From CAUJGP01 sp964612425 (GTDB lineage: Bacteria; Bdellovibrionota; Bdellovibrionia; Bdellovibrionales; Bdellovibrionaceae), in assembly GCA_964612425.1 (NCBI GenBank), contig CAZTDX010000004.1, positions 1 to 64,000 of the forward strand: a stretch of 64,000 bases of DNA. The letters run 5' to 3'. Below the pieces are notes generated by a model. The model was not told the origin of the DNA. It saw only the letters and a program-made list of their open reading frames with translations, and did not search any database. Below are positions 10,021 to 18,243 of this stretch, one piece after another; position 1 is the stretch's first letter, and each line of letters starts with the position of its first letter. The translations under genes were made by a program, and so were the position numbers.

Positions 10021-10053
10021 CAGTAGGGAGCTTATATGCATCGCCCCCTACTG
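10021..10053 (-). terminator. Hairpin between hsp20 and lysC
   Basis: Perfect 8-bp arms (CAGTAGGG and CCCTACTG) enclose a 17-nt loop. On the minus strand the hairpin is followed by TTTCTT. It lies downstream of the hsp20 stop and upstream of the chosen lysC start, so it probably ends the hsp20 transcript. A role in lysC control is the alternative. Confidence 0.4.
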
Positions 10054-10106
10054 TGATTCGGTAAAAAAAGTCATCACTAAAGTTGGTTTTTTTGATTAAA
10101 TAACTA

Positions 10107-10559
10107 TTATTTTACACTGATTTGTCGTGCGCCATTGGCTGACTTCTTTGGAATGGTCATCGTTAATACACCGTGTTCATAGCGAGCATCTGTTTTTTCA
10201 GCGTCGACCGCAACCGGAAATGTCATTGAACGCGAGAACGAGCCATAAAACATTTCAGAAAAATAAGTTTTGCTCTCCTTCTCTTCAGTTTTCTTTTCTT
10301 CGCGTCTCTCTCCTGAAATAGATAAACGATTATCATTGAGATCAATCTTTATGGCATCTTTTGGAACACCAGGAAGATCCACTTTTAAATAAAACGCCGT
10401 CTTATCTTCTTTGACCTCGCAGCTGGGATTAAAGTCATACTTTGCCATATCTTTGCGAGTGGCAGGCCAGTCTTCAAGCATTCGATCAAAAACTTTTCCG
10501 AAGCTCTCCATGTCACGTAACGGACTAAAATTCCTTCTCCACAAATCTAGGTTACTCAT
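10107..10559 (-). CDS. Small heat-shock protein, Hsp20/alpha-crystallin family
   Basis: This ATP-independent chaperone holds unfolding proteins for later refolding. The 150-residue product has an N-terminal arm and an alpha-crystallin domain with DLPGVPKDAIKIDL and the C-terminal GVLTMTIPK signature. The start at 10559 (MSNLDLWRRNF) is fixed by a strong AAAGGAGG ribosome site just upstream; an ATG 138 bp further up has no such site. A probable promoter lies about 40 bp upstream. Confidence 0.93.
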   Translation of the reverse strand: MSNLDLWRRNFSPLRDMESFGKVFDRMLEDWPATRKDMAKYDFNPSCEVKEDKTAFYLKVDLPGVPKDAIKIDLNDNRLSISGERREEKKTEEKESKTYFSEMFYGSFSRSMTFPVAVDAEKTDARYEHGVLTMTIPKKSANGARQISVK

Positions 10560-10595
10560 ACAATCCTCCTTTGAGTTTAGGTTTGTCTTGAGATT

Positions 10596-10623
10596 AGAAT
10601 ATGTTCGAGATGAATTTTGGCAA
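10596..10623 (-). promoter_or_regulatory. Candidate sigma70-like promoter of hsp20
   Basis: On the minus strand TTGCCA (10618-10623) is separated by 16 bp from TATTCT (10596-10601), about 37 bp before the hsp20 start. No convincing sigma32 or CIRCE sequence was seen in the 190-bp upstream region. Confidence 0.4.
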
Positions 10624-10751
10624 GGTCCATCTATTGAAAAAAATTCTTTGGGAAATTTTGCCAGACCTCGAGGTTTCAAAATGAGATTTATATACACATT
10701 TAGTCGAGGCCTTTTTCAACGCAGAAGCAGAGAGGCTCTTTTCAACAGAAT

Positions 10752-13526
10752 CTAACCACCAATGATTTGAGATAACTCAGTGGCAACGGAATCTTTTTTG
10801 ACAATGGCTCCTTGAGCAAAGTCTGGACGCCCGCCACCTTTGCCACCAAGACGTTGACTCAAATCTTTTAGTATTTGCCCCGCGTTGAGGGAGCCCGCAA
10901 AGTTTTTAGTCACTGACACTATGATCGGGTGTGAATTATCAGCACCTTGTCCGACGGTGATAATAACGCCACTTTCAATTCGATTTTTCAATTGGTCAGA
11001 AACTTGAGTTAATAACTCTCGATCATCGACCTCCAGAAGAGCGACGACATATTTTCCAGGGATCGCGTTTTTGGTAAATGGTTTTGCTTGAGTTAATAGT
11101 GCATCAATATTGATTTGAGAGGTCTTCAAAGTTTTTATTTCTTTTTCTAAGTTTTTGATGACCTGCTTTTTATCATCGATCCAAGCAAGGAGGGGCGTGG
11201 CTGTTGCTGGAGCTTTTGTTTCGAGAGTTTGAGTCCAGGACTCTTGCGTGCCAGTTGCTTCACGAGCAGCAAGGGATTGTTCCAAATGTTTTTTAAGAAA
11301 TTGAATCGCCGACTTTCCCGCAAGGGCTTCTATGCGTCGAACTCCGGCGCTCACTCCGGATTCGCTCACGATGAGCATCAATTGAATTTGCGCGGTGTTT
11401 TTCACATGAGTGCCGCCGCAGAGTTCTTGGGAAAATCCTCCCATTTTTATCACTCGCACCTCATCGCCATACTTTTCGCCAAAAAGAGCCATGGCTCCAT
11501 CTTTAATGGCTTGATCATGAGTTTTGACAGTACCTTCAACGCTTAATGCATTTGAAATCTCCTCATTCACCAGAGATTCAATTTGAGATAATTCCTCTCG
11601 TGACAAGGATTTGGGGTGAGTAAAATCAAAACGAAGTCGAGTGGCATCAACGAGTGATCCCGCCTGAGTGACATGGGTGCCTAGAACTTTACGAAGAGCC
11701 GCGTGCAGAAGGTGTGTTGCGGAGTGGTGAGATGCCGTTGATCGACGTTCACTTTCCGAGACCTTTAATTCGATTTTATTATTAACTTGAATTTCACCCT
11801 CTATAATTTCGATATGGTGTAAATAAATATCATTTTGCTTTGTTGTATTATGAATTATCAATTGACTACTAGAGGTTGAAGCATGCCCACGATCTCCCAC
11901 TTGACCGCCCCCTTCGCCGTAAAAGACGGTTTTGTCTGTGATGAGTAGTCCATGATCTCCGGCCTTCAATGATGAGACCACAGCGTGGCCATTTGAAAGC
12001 CCCAGAACTGTGGCAGAAGTGGTGAGATGCTCATACCCATTAAAGTGGGTGGCGCCGCTACTTCTCAGAATGGAATTACACCATTGGATCACATGAGCAT
12101 CATCGGTGTTGAGACTCTTTCCTTTCCAGCTGGATTTTGCTTTTTCTTTTGCTTGAGCCATTTCTTTTTCAAAGCCAGCCTCATCGACTTGGCATTCTTG
12201 CTCTTGTGCCATTAATCGGGTGAGATCCACGGGAAATCCAAACGTGTCATACAGTTTAAAAACAATGGTGCCAGGTAAGAGTTTTTTATTTTGAGATTTT
12301 AATTGCTTTAACTCTGCTTCCAGTAATTCCGTTCCTTGATCTAGAGTTTGAATAAATCGTGTTTCTTCATCTTGAACAACGCTGAGGATATACTCTTTAC
12401 GATCTTTGATTTCTGGATAAAAAGATCCAAGCCCCTTAACCAAGGCTTCAATCATCACTGGAAAAAAGGAAGCCTTTGGAGAGAGTTTTCGTTGATAGCG
12501 AAGGGCGCGGCGGAGAATTCGACGGAGCACGTAGCCTCTACCTTCATTGCTGGGGATAGCGCCATCAGCGAGTAAAAATGTGACGGAACGTGTGTGATCA
12601 GCAAGAACTCTTAATGAAGCGAGTTTTTCATTTAATTCTGGTGTTGGTGTTCCTGGATATTGGTGGCGAACGAGTTGAGCGAGAGCAACGTCTTCTGGAA
12701 TTAATCGAAGACCAGCTTCGATTAAGGGTGTAAATAAATCAGAGTCGTAGTTATTGATCTTTCCTTGCATGAGCGCGCAGATGCGCTCGAGTCCGGCACC
12801 GGTGTCGACTGACGGACGAGGCAGTGGTTCCATAACGCCGGGTTCTTTTTCAAAATATTGCATCATCACCAAATTCCAAATTTCGATATAGCGATCACCA
12901 CCACTGGCAATTCCTTTATAAGCGTCAGTTTCAGAACCTGCCTTTTCGCCGTGGTCATAAAAAATTTCCGTGCATGGACCACAGGGGCCGGTTTCACCCA
13001 TACGCCAAAAGTTATCTTTTTCTCCAAATCGAAAAATTCTTTCTTTAGGAATGCCTTCTTGTTTATGCCAAATCTCTGCGGCCTCATCATCGTTTTGAAA
13101 AACCGTAACAAAGAGTCGATCCTTGGGAATTCCTAATTCGACAGTTAAAAATTCCCACGCAAAATGAATGGCTTCTTTTTTAAAATAATCACCGAAAGAA
13201 AAATTTCCGAGCATTTCAAAAAAAGTATGGTGACGAGCGGTGAATCCGACATTTTCTAAGTCATTGTGTTTTCCACCAGCACGAACACATTTTTGAGAAG
13301 AGACGGCTCGAACATAGTCGCGTTTTTCTAATCCGAGAAAAAGATTTTTAAACTGATTCATTCCCGCATTTGTAAATAGGAGAGTGGGATCTTTATCAGG
13401 AATCAAAGAGGAGCTTGAAACAGCAGCGTGTTGGTGCTTTTTAAAATATTCAATAAAGCGAGTGCGAACTTCGGCACTACTCATAAAGGGAGGAAGTGAG
13501 TTTGAATTACTGTTGGAGTTTTTCAT
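10752..13526 (-). CDS. alaS: Alanyl-tRNA synthetase
   Basis: This class II synthetase charges tRNA-Ala and edits mischarged products. The 924-residue protein shows the catalytic domain (TSVA-type start, SLIPDKDPTLLFTNAGMNQF, GPCGPCTEI), then the editing domain with HHSATHLLHAALR and the zinc-binding CGGTHV. The C-terminal DHHA1 domain ends with GGKGGGRPDFAQGA. It is slightly longer than the usual 860-880 residues because of a Ser/Asn-rich N-terminal tail and insertions in the DHHA1 linker. Its start overlaps the end of recX by 20 bp. Confidence 0.97.
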   Translation of the reverse strand: MKNSNSNSNSLPPFMSSAEVRTRFIEYFKKHQHAAVSSSSLIPDKDPTLLFTNAGMNQFKNLFLGLEKRDYVRAVSSQKCVRAGGKHNDLENVGFTARHHTFFEMLGNFSFGDYFKKEAIHFAWEFLTVELGIPKDRLFVTVFQNDDEAAEIWHKQEGIPKERIFRFGEKDNFWRMGETGPCGPCTEIFYDHGEKAGSETDAYKGIASGGDRYIEIWNLVMMQYFEKEPGVMEPLPRPSVDTGAGLERICALMQGKINNYDSDLFTPLIEAGLRLIPEDVALAQLVRHQYPGTPTPELNEKLASLRVLADHTRSVTFLLADGAIPSNEGRGYVLRRILRRALRYQRKLSPKASFFPVMIEALVKGLGSFYPEIKDRKEYILSVVQDEETRFIQTLDQGTELLEAELKQLKSQNKKLLPGTIVFKLYDTFGFPVDLTRLMAQEQECQVDEAGFEKEMAQAKEKAKSSWKGKSLNTDDAHVIQWCNSILRSSGATHFNGYEHLTTSATVLGLSNGHAVVSSLKAGDHGLLITDKTVFYGEGGGQVGDRGHASTSSSQLIIHNTTKQNDIYLHHIEIIEGEIQVNNKIELKVSESERRSTASHHSATHLLHAALRKVLGTHVTQAGSLVDATRLRFDFTHPKSLSREELSQIESLVNEEISNALSVEGTVKTHDQAIKDGAMALFGEKYGDEVRVIKMGGFSQELCGGTHVKNTAQIQLMLIVSESGVSAGVRRIEALAGKSAIQFLKKHLEQSLAAREATGTQESWTQTLETKAPATATPLLAWIDDKKQVIKNLEKEIKTLKTSQINIDALLTQAKPFTKNAIPGKYVVALLEVDDRELLTQVSDQLKNRIESGVIITVGQGADNSHPIIVSVTKNFAGSLNAGQILKDLSQRLGGKGGGRPDFAQGAIVKKDSVATELSQIIGG

Positions 13527-13983
13527 AAATAACTGTCCTTACTACATCGAGTGAAAACCCTCGAGTGATTAATTTTCGTCCAATTTTTTCGCGAGCCATT
13601 CGATCAAGAGCTATCCCTGGCTTTATTTTTTGTTGTGCGAATTCTAGAGCTTTGCGGAGTTCTGTTTCTTTGTCAATTTCCTCTAGGATGGGCGGAGGAA
13701 GACCTCGTTTTTTGAGGTATTGGTAAATATAATTTCGTCCTTTGCCACGCCTGAGGAGGATGTCTGTGAGGATTTTTGTAAGCTCTTCGGGGGGGCGGAG
13801 GTAGTGACGTTCTTTTGCCCAGGTGATGGATTGAGCAATTATCTCTGAGCTAAACTTTTTTTGTGATAATTTTTCGCGCAGTTCTTTTTCGCTATGATCT
13901 CGACGACTCAAATAATCGATGATTTTATTCATACAGAGATGAAGCTCGGATTGTTTGTTGTCGTTTTTTAAATCCTGTTCCAT
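13507..13983 (-). CDS. recX: RecX, regulator of RecA
   Basis: RecX binds RecA filaments and limits recombinase activity. The 158-residue protein has the RecX three-helix repeats: YLSRRDHSEKELREKL at the N-terminus, ITWAKERHYL in the second repeat, RRGKGRNYIYQYLKKRGL in the third, and GRKLITRGFSLDVVRTVI at the end. Met18 is an alternative start. It overlaps alaS downstream. In many bacteria the order is recA-recX-alaS on one strand; here recX-alaS diverges from pgpA-recA, so the block appears rearranged while the genes stay neighbours. Confidence 0.88.
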   Translation of the reverse strand: MEQDLKNDNKQSELHLCMNKIIDYLSRRDHSEKELREKLSQKKFSSEIIAQSITWAKERHYLRPPEELTKILTDILLRRGKGRNYIYQYLKKRGLPPPILEEIDKETELRKALEFAQQKIKPGIALDRMAREKIGRKLITRGFSLDVVRTVIYEKLQQ

Positions 13984-14147
13984 TATTGATTCCTACTGAA
14001 GAGCTTTCCACTCCTTATCATAGTGGCTATTTTTTTCATATAAAAAATCATCTTACTATGATCATGATAATAGCTTGCATTACTAGCTGTACTTGGATCA
14101 TCTTTACTATCTATATTAGTCAAAAAGATAAAAAGAGCGGAGGTTTC

Positions 14148-14645
14148 TTGAAAGAGATCAATCATAAAAATAAATTTTTTATTTCTTTAGCAACAGTTTT
14201 TGGTGTAGGGCGTATTCCGAAAGCACCAGGAACGTGGGGCAGTTTGGTGACTTTACCGCTAGCTTTTTTGCTTTTGAAATTGGGTCCGATCGTTTATATG
14301 ATCAGCACTCTGATTCTAATTATTTTATCGATATTTGCGGCTGATCAGTATGAAAACCAAAGTGCCACTCACGATTCCAAAGAAATTGTCATTGATGAGG
14401 TGGTTGGAATGTTGGTCACGATGACGTGGCTTCCGATCACTTGGCAATCGTTTGTCGCGGGTTTTGTCTTATTTCGTTTTTTTGATATCTTAAAACCCTT
14501 TCCTATAAGCTACTTTGATCGAAAAGTGCCTGGCGGGTTCGGGGTTGTTATCGACGACGTGGTTGCTGGAATGATTGCCAATGTTATTTTGCAAGTCGTC
14601 TTGTATCAAACCGCTTGGCTCGGTGTGCAAATACAAACAGCATAG
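14148..14645 (+). CDS. pgpA: Phosphatidylglycerophosphatase A
   Basis: PgpA removes a phosphate from phosphatidylglycerophosphate to give phosphatidylglycerol in the inner membrane. Family motifs are visible: GVGRIPKAPGTWGSL near the start, EIVIDEVVGM in the middle, and RFFDILKPFP then GGFGVVIDDVVAGM near the end. There are several membrane segments. I choose a TTG start at 14148 because it has a GCGGAGG site 5 bp upstream and gives about 165 residues, the family length. The frame stays open to an ATG at 13986, which would add an unusual hydrophobic extension. Confidence 0.87.
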   Translation: MKEINHKNKFFISLATVFGVGRIPKAPGTWGSLVTLPLAFLLLKLGPIVYMISTLILIILSIFAADQYENQSATHDSKEIVIDEVVGMLVTMTWLPITWQSFVAGFVLFRFFDILKPFPISYFDRKVPGGFGVVIDDVVAGMIANVILQVVLYQTAWLGVQIQTA

Positions 14646-14702
14646 CGCAATGAGCAAATCCTATTTATTGAGTCCACTCGACACTAAAACTTTAGTTCCG
14701 TG

Positions 14703-14876
14703 GTGAGTTATTCGCGTAAAGTTCAGAAAGAAATCTTGCAGAACTTGGCTTCTACGTTAGAGAATCGTGGAGCTTCAGCAACAAATAATGATCAACTGCC
14801 AGTTACCAATTGGAATCTGAATTTCGGGCAAAAGGGGTCCGCAGGGCGACCTGCCGGAGGCGGGAGGAACCCGTAA
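14703..14876 (+). pseudogene. Short frame upstream of recA, possible cinA remnant
   Basis: A 57-codon GTG frame reads SYSRKVQKEILQNLASTLENRGASAT and then loses resemblance to any family. The first 25 residues resemble the opening helix of the CinA C-terminal domain (hydrophobic heptads, then RG and AT). cinA often lies just before recA, so a deleted cinA is a reasonable guess. No ribosome site is seen. The second half is encoded by the GC-rich hairpin region. Confidence that it is a gene is low. Confidence 0.25.
14839..14874 (+). repeat. GC-rich overlapping hairpin pair upstream of recA
   Basis: A GC-rich stretch in AT-rich surroundings contains GCAGG-GCGA-CCTGC, a perfect 5-bp stem with a GNRA tetraloop. 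It also contains CCTGCC-GGA-GGCGGG, a 6-bp stem with one G-T pair. The two stems share CCTGC, so they cannot form together. The block ends about 95 bp before the recA start. It may be a dispersed palindromic (REP-like) repeat or a leader element. Confidence 0.4.
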
Positions 14877-14969
14877 ATTTTTTGCTGATATTGGCCCTTC
14901 CTTTGAAGGGACGATGGAAGACTTCATAAAGAAGTGATGAGAAAAGTTAATAAACAAAAGGAGAAAGTT

Positions 14970-16076
14970 ATGTCAGCGATTAATTCAGAAAAAACCAAAG
15001 CGTTAGATTTGGCTGTTTCAACGATCGAGAAACAGTTTGGTAAAGGTTCCATCATGAGATTGGGTGCCAACGAAAATTTAGTGAAGGACGTGGATGTTAT
15101 TAGCACGGGTTCTCTTAGTTTAGATGTTGGCTTGGGCATAGGCGGTTTACCACGTGGTCGTATCGTAGAAATCTATGGCCCAGAAAGCTCGGGGAAAACT
15201 ACTTTGGCGTTATCAGTGATTGCTGAGGCTCAAAAAAAAGGGGGAGTGGTTGCGTTCGTAGACGCTGAACATGCTCTTGATGTTGGTTATGCTCGTAAGT
15301 TGGGAGTAAACACAGAAGATTTACTTATTTCCCAACCAGACACCGGTGAGCAAGCTTTGGAAATTACCGAAACCTTAGTGCGCTCCGGTGCCGTGGATGT
15401 ATTGGTGGTTGACTCTGTTGCGGCTCTTGTACCTCGCGCTGAAATTGAAGGTGATATGGGTGATAGTCACATGGGCTTGCAAGCTCGTTTGATGTCTCAA
15501 GCTCTTCGTAAATTAACTGCGGCTATTAATCGTAGTAAAACTCTTGTGATTTTCATTAACCAAATTCGTATGAAAATTGGTGTGATGTTTGGAAACCCTG
15601 AAACAACCACGGGTGGAAACGCTTTGAAGTTCTATGCGTCTGTTCGTTTAGATGTTCGCCGTGTTGGTTCCCTTAAACAAGGTGAAGATGTAATTGGAAA
15701 CCGTACTGCTGTGAAAGTGGTAAAAAATAAAATGGCGCCTCCTTTTGCTAAGGTGGAATTTGATTTGATGTACGGAACTGGTATTTCAGCTGAGGGAGAT
15801 GTCCTTGATTTAGCCGTTGCTGCCAACTTAGTTGATAAGTCTGGTGCTTGGTTTAGTATCAATGGAGAGAGAATGGGGCAAGGTCGTGATCAGGCAAAAA
15901 CCTATTTGCATGACCATCCCGAAATGATGAAAGAGCTTCGTGAGAAAATTCTAGCTTCTAAGGGAATTGGTCAGCTCTTGATTACGAAAGGTAGCGAGAC
16001 CGATGCGGATATTGATGTTGATGTCGATGCTCCAGCGGCTCCTGCAAAGAAAATGAAAAAGGAAACAAAACACTAG
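14970..16076 (+). CDS. recA: Recombinase A
   Basis: RecA forms ATP-dependent filaments on single-stranded DNA for strand exchange and triggers LexA self-cleavage. The 368-residue protein has Walker A GPESSGKT at 70-77, the Walker B region VLVVDSVAAL, the L1/L2 loops (MGLQARLMSQALRKL and NQIRMKIGVMFGNPETTTGG), and an acidic C-terminal tail. The start at 14970 is chosen because of an AAAGGAG site 8 bp upstream; an ATG at 14934 has none. No clear LexA box was recognised in the upstream 320 bp. Confidence 0.97.
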   Translation: MSAINSEKTKALDLAVSTIEKQFGKGSIMRLGANENLVKDVDVISTGSLSLDVGLGIGGLPRGRIVEIYGPESSGKTTLALSVIAEAQKKGGVVAFVDAEHALDVGYARKLGVNTEDLLISQPDTGEQALEITETLVRSGAVDVLVVDSVAALVPRAEIEGDMGDSHMGLQARLMSQALRKLTAAINRSKTLVIFINQIRMKIGVMFGNPETTTGGNALKFYASVRLDVRRVGSLKQGEDVIGNRTAVKVVKNKMAPPFAKVEFDLMYGTGISAEGDVLDLAVAANLVDKSGAWFSINGERMGQGRDQAKTYLHDHPEMMKELREKILASKGIGQLLITKGSETDADIDVDVDAPAAPAKKMKKETKH

Positions 16077-16104
16077 TCGGTCAAAACACTAGTTGGTCAA
16101 GGTA

Positions 16105-16155
16105 AGAGGATTGGTAGATTTTTATTCAAAAAAATGAATATGATTCCAATCCTCT
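16105..16155. terminator. Hairpin between convergent recA and comEC-type gene
   Basis: Ten-bp arms (AGAGGATTGG and CCAATCCTCT) enclose an inner TATTCA/TGAATA pair around an A run. The hairpin spans the end of the minus-strand gene and lies 29 bp after the recA stop, so it could end transcription from both sides. A classic T tail is missing. Confidence 0.4.
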
Positions 16156-16934
16156 GTTAAAATAAGACTACAAAAGTTTTTAACTCGAGTGCGAACTTCA
16201 GAGTGCGGGTGTCCGTATTTTTTAAATCGGGCAGAGGCAATACACTGAATTAAGTTTGGTAGGCTTGATAATAATTCAACCGACGAACTTGTTTTACTTC
16301 CATGATGTCCGAGCACAAGACGACGAATGTCTGTTATTGGAATGGCTTTCCTCGAGGTTGAATCAGAGAATGAGGAGTCGAGCCAATTCTTTTCTGAAGT
16401 CTGTGGGGCATCTCCAGGCAGTAACCAATGAGAATTTAAAACCATTTGACTCATTTCATTTTTATTCAGTTCATTTCGTCCCTTGGATTGACTTCTGGGG
16501 TTCTTGTGGTGAGATTTTTTTTGAGTGGGATTATAAAAAGAGAGCATCTCTAGTGGTATAGATTGACACTGTGGGATGGCTTGAGCGCCCACTTTAAAAG
16601 TGGGGAGTGTTTTCCACGAAGGTCCCCATAAACATAAATTATTTAAGTTTTTTCTGATGGACTTAATAAAACTATAATGGTCTCGATCGGCGTGGGATAA
16701 ACTCAGAATATTTTTTCGCCACTGACAATGAGGTATTACTTCTTTAATGGGATTTCTTTCACCGCCAAAATCAAAGTGCCAACAGTAATCATTTTTTATG
16801 TGAGTGATCCAAAGTCCTTGACCAACGTTCCAAACAATCCACTGCGCTCTTGGAGATTCAAAGGAGATGCGCTCAGGTTGAGAGATTAGGATCATAAAAA
16901 GGAGGATCGACGTGAAAGTTTTATATTCATGCAT
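16122..16934 (-). CDS. ComEC-type metallo-beta-lactamase domain protein
   Basis: The 270-residue protein matches the C-terminal soluble domain of ComEC/Rec2, the DNA-uptake channel. It has VWNVGQGLW, DFGGERNP, the metal motif LSLSHADRDHYS, LLPGDAP, and LVLGHHGSKTSSS followed by SARFKKYGHPH. A single hydrophobic segment at the N-terminus could hold it at the membrane facing the periplasm. In most bacteria this domain is fused to the membrane part; here it is a separate gene whose start overlaps the membrane gene by 8 bp. Nuclease activity on incoming DNA is the known proposal for the family. Confidence 0.82.
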   Translation of the reverse strand: MHEYKTFTSILLFMILISQPERISFESPRAQWIVWNVGQGLWITHIKNDYCWHFDFGGERNPIKEVIPHCQWRKNILSLSHADRDHYSFIKSIRKNLNNLCLWGPSWKTLPTFKVGAQAIPQCQSIPLEMLSFYNPTQKKSHHKNPRSQSKGRNELNKNEMSQMVLNSHWLLPGDAPQTSEKNWLDSSFSDSTSRKAIPITDIRRLVLGHHGSKTSSSVELLSSLPNLIQCIASARFKKYGHPHSEVRTRVKNFCSLILTEDWNHIHFFE

Positions 16935-17817
16935 ATTTTTTTCTCCTGATGATGTACCACTGCAAAATCAATAAATAAATCCAGCAACAAATTAAATGAG
17001 ATTGAGGCGGTGTTGAGAGAAAAGGAGAGGGATTAAATCCTCCGGCCAAATTATTGAGAGCTAATAATAAACCGTTGAGAAGTGGGTCCATCACATAATG
17101 TAAAAAAGGAAATGGAATTAATAATAAAGAGCAAGGAAACAAAACAATAGAAATAGGAGGGCCTAATATCCAGTTAAATAAAAAGCTTAATGGGTGAGGA
17201 GTGGAAAAAGCACAAATGATTGGAAAAACGCCGATCGCCATGCCCAGAGATTGAATGAAGAGCGATTTTTTATTGAGGATATGAATTAAAATTCCACAGA
17301 GCCAACTTAGTAAAAAAGACCAAGACGAGGCCCATGAGGGAAATAAAATGAGAAGGACACTGCTGCTATAGAGCGTGATAAATTCGGGCGGAGCCCAAAG
17401 CTTTGCTCGCAGGGAATATTTTTTCAATAGATAATCAGCAAAGGCTCGAACGACGGGTGGTTGTGCTCCTGTCATTAAAGTAAACAAAGAAAGTATGATG
17501 CTTGTAAAAATTGATTGTCCATTCCAAAATTTTTTAGTGATCCATAGAATGACGCTAAAATGTCCTGCTGAAACAATAACCAAGTGCCAAAGAGAGACTA
17601 CTTTCAGAATATCGTATGAAGAATTCTTGATGGGGATACCGCAGGCTACTGCTTGGTAAAACTGCAAGTGTTCTGAAGGCGCTTGCAACAGGTTTTGACA
17701 GAATTTTTGAGTAGGAGCAGAGAGTAAAGTGACTGTGTCTTCTAGTCCACGGAGCTGTAAATAGTTTAATAGAAGAAATAATATACTAAATATCGCCATG
17801 ATGGTTTTACTATGCAA
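16927..17817 (-). CDS. ComEC-type DNA-uptake membrane protein (competence domain)
   Basis: The 296-residue hydrophobic protein has about seven membrane segments and the competence-domain hallmarks: SLWHLVIVSAGHFSVI, LMTGAQPPVVRAFADYLL and the PPEFITLYSSSVLLIL region. It corresponds to the membrane channel of ComEC, without the usual N-terminal OB-like DUF4131 domain and without the C-terminal lactamase domain, which follows as the next overlapping gene. The Met at residue 7 is an alternative start. It likely forms the inner-membrane DNA pore together with its partner. Confidence 0.8.
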   Translation of the reverse strand: MHSKTIMAIFSILFLLLNYLQLRGLEDTVTLLSAPTQKFCQNLLQAPSEHLQFYQAVACGIPIKNSSYDILKVVSLWHLVIVSAGHFSVILWITKKFWNGQSIFTSIILSLFTLMTGAQPPVVRAFADYLLKKYSLRAKLWAPPEFITLYSSSVLLILFPSWASSWSFLLSWLCGILIHILNKKSLFIQSLGMAIGVFPIICAFSTPHPLSFLFNWILGPPISIVLFPCSLLLIPFPFLHYVMDPLLNGLLLALNNLAGGFNPSPFLSTPPQSHLICCWIYLLILQWYIIRRKKYA

Positions 17818-18161
17818 ATTGAGATGCCATCTAGCCTGTTAAATATGTGATTTAAGATACAGTAAGAGTTTTTATTTCGGACGTCCCGGACTGTAAAAGA
17901 CTGTAATTAAGATGACTTTTCAGTAATTTTTTTTTGAAAAAGAGATCGATTTATTCTCTCATTTTCGATGATTTATATGCAGCGAAAAATCTGAGCATTC
18001 CGCTGAAATCCTTTGTTGATAAGCATTTACGGTCACTGACAAAGGTCTAGTCCACAAAACCTGTGGATAACTCAAGATTGTGGTGATTTTACCAAGTTTT
18101 GTTATGTAAGAAAATTTAAGATATTAGGTTTTTATCAATAGTAGTTAATTTAGGCAAAGGT
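17818..18161. promoter_or_regulatory. Intergenic region with DnaA-box-like sites
   Basis: This gap between divergent genes holds no credible coding frame. It contains one exact DnaA box (TGTGGATAA, the complement of TTATCCACA, at 18062-18070) and one near match (TGTTGATAA, 18014-18022). The exact box is half of an inverted repeat, TCCACA-N5-TGTGGA. The region is A/T-rich. These sites could mark DnaA control of the neighbouring genes; two boxes are too few to call an origin. Confidence 0.4.
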
Positions 18162-18191
18162 CCTGGCCTTAAAGTCTTGGACTTGGCCAGG
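18162..18191 (+). promoter_or_regulatory. Stem-loop in the leader of the TPR lipoprotein gene
   Basis: CCTGGCC pairs with GGCCAGG (7 bp), and an inner AAGTC-TTG-GACTT stem extends it past a 3-nt bulge. It lies about 50 bp before the start codon and is followed by a G run, not T residues, so it looks like an mRNA stabiliser or regulatory structure rather than a simple terminator. Confidence 0.45.
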
Positions 18192-18243
18192 GGGGGATAG
18201 AATGACAAAATTTTAGTAAAGAATTTTTCCAGGAGGGAAGAGT

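Noticed and set aside
10560..10751. Heat-shock operator (CIRCE or sigma32 promoter) before hsp20
   Set aside because: No TTAGCACTC-type inverted repeat is present, and no CTTGAA with a properly spaced CCCCAT sequence was found.
11229..11546. 105-codon plus-strand frame inside alaS
   Set aside because: It is antisense to the conserved editing domain and has no ribosome site or family match.
14651..14707. 18-codon ATG frame after pgpA
   Set aside because: It is very short, lacks a ribosome site and resembles nothing.
14646..14969. LexA/SOS box upstream of recA
   Set aside because: I looked for E. coli-type CTGT-N8-ACAG and TTAC-N3-GTAA palindromes and found no convincing match by eye.
17990..18240. 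Replication origin
   Set aside because: Only one exact DnaA box and one near match are seen, with no dnaA, dnaN or gidA nearby and no clear unwinding element.
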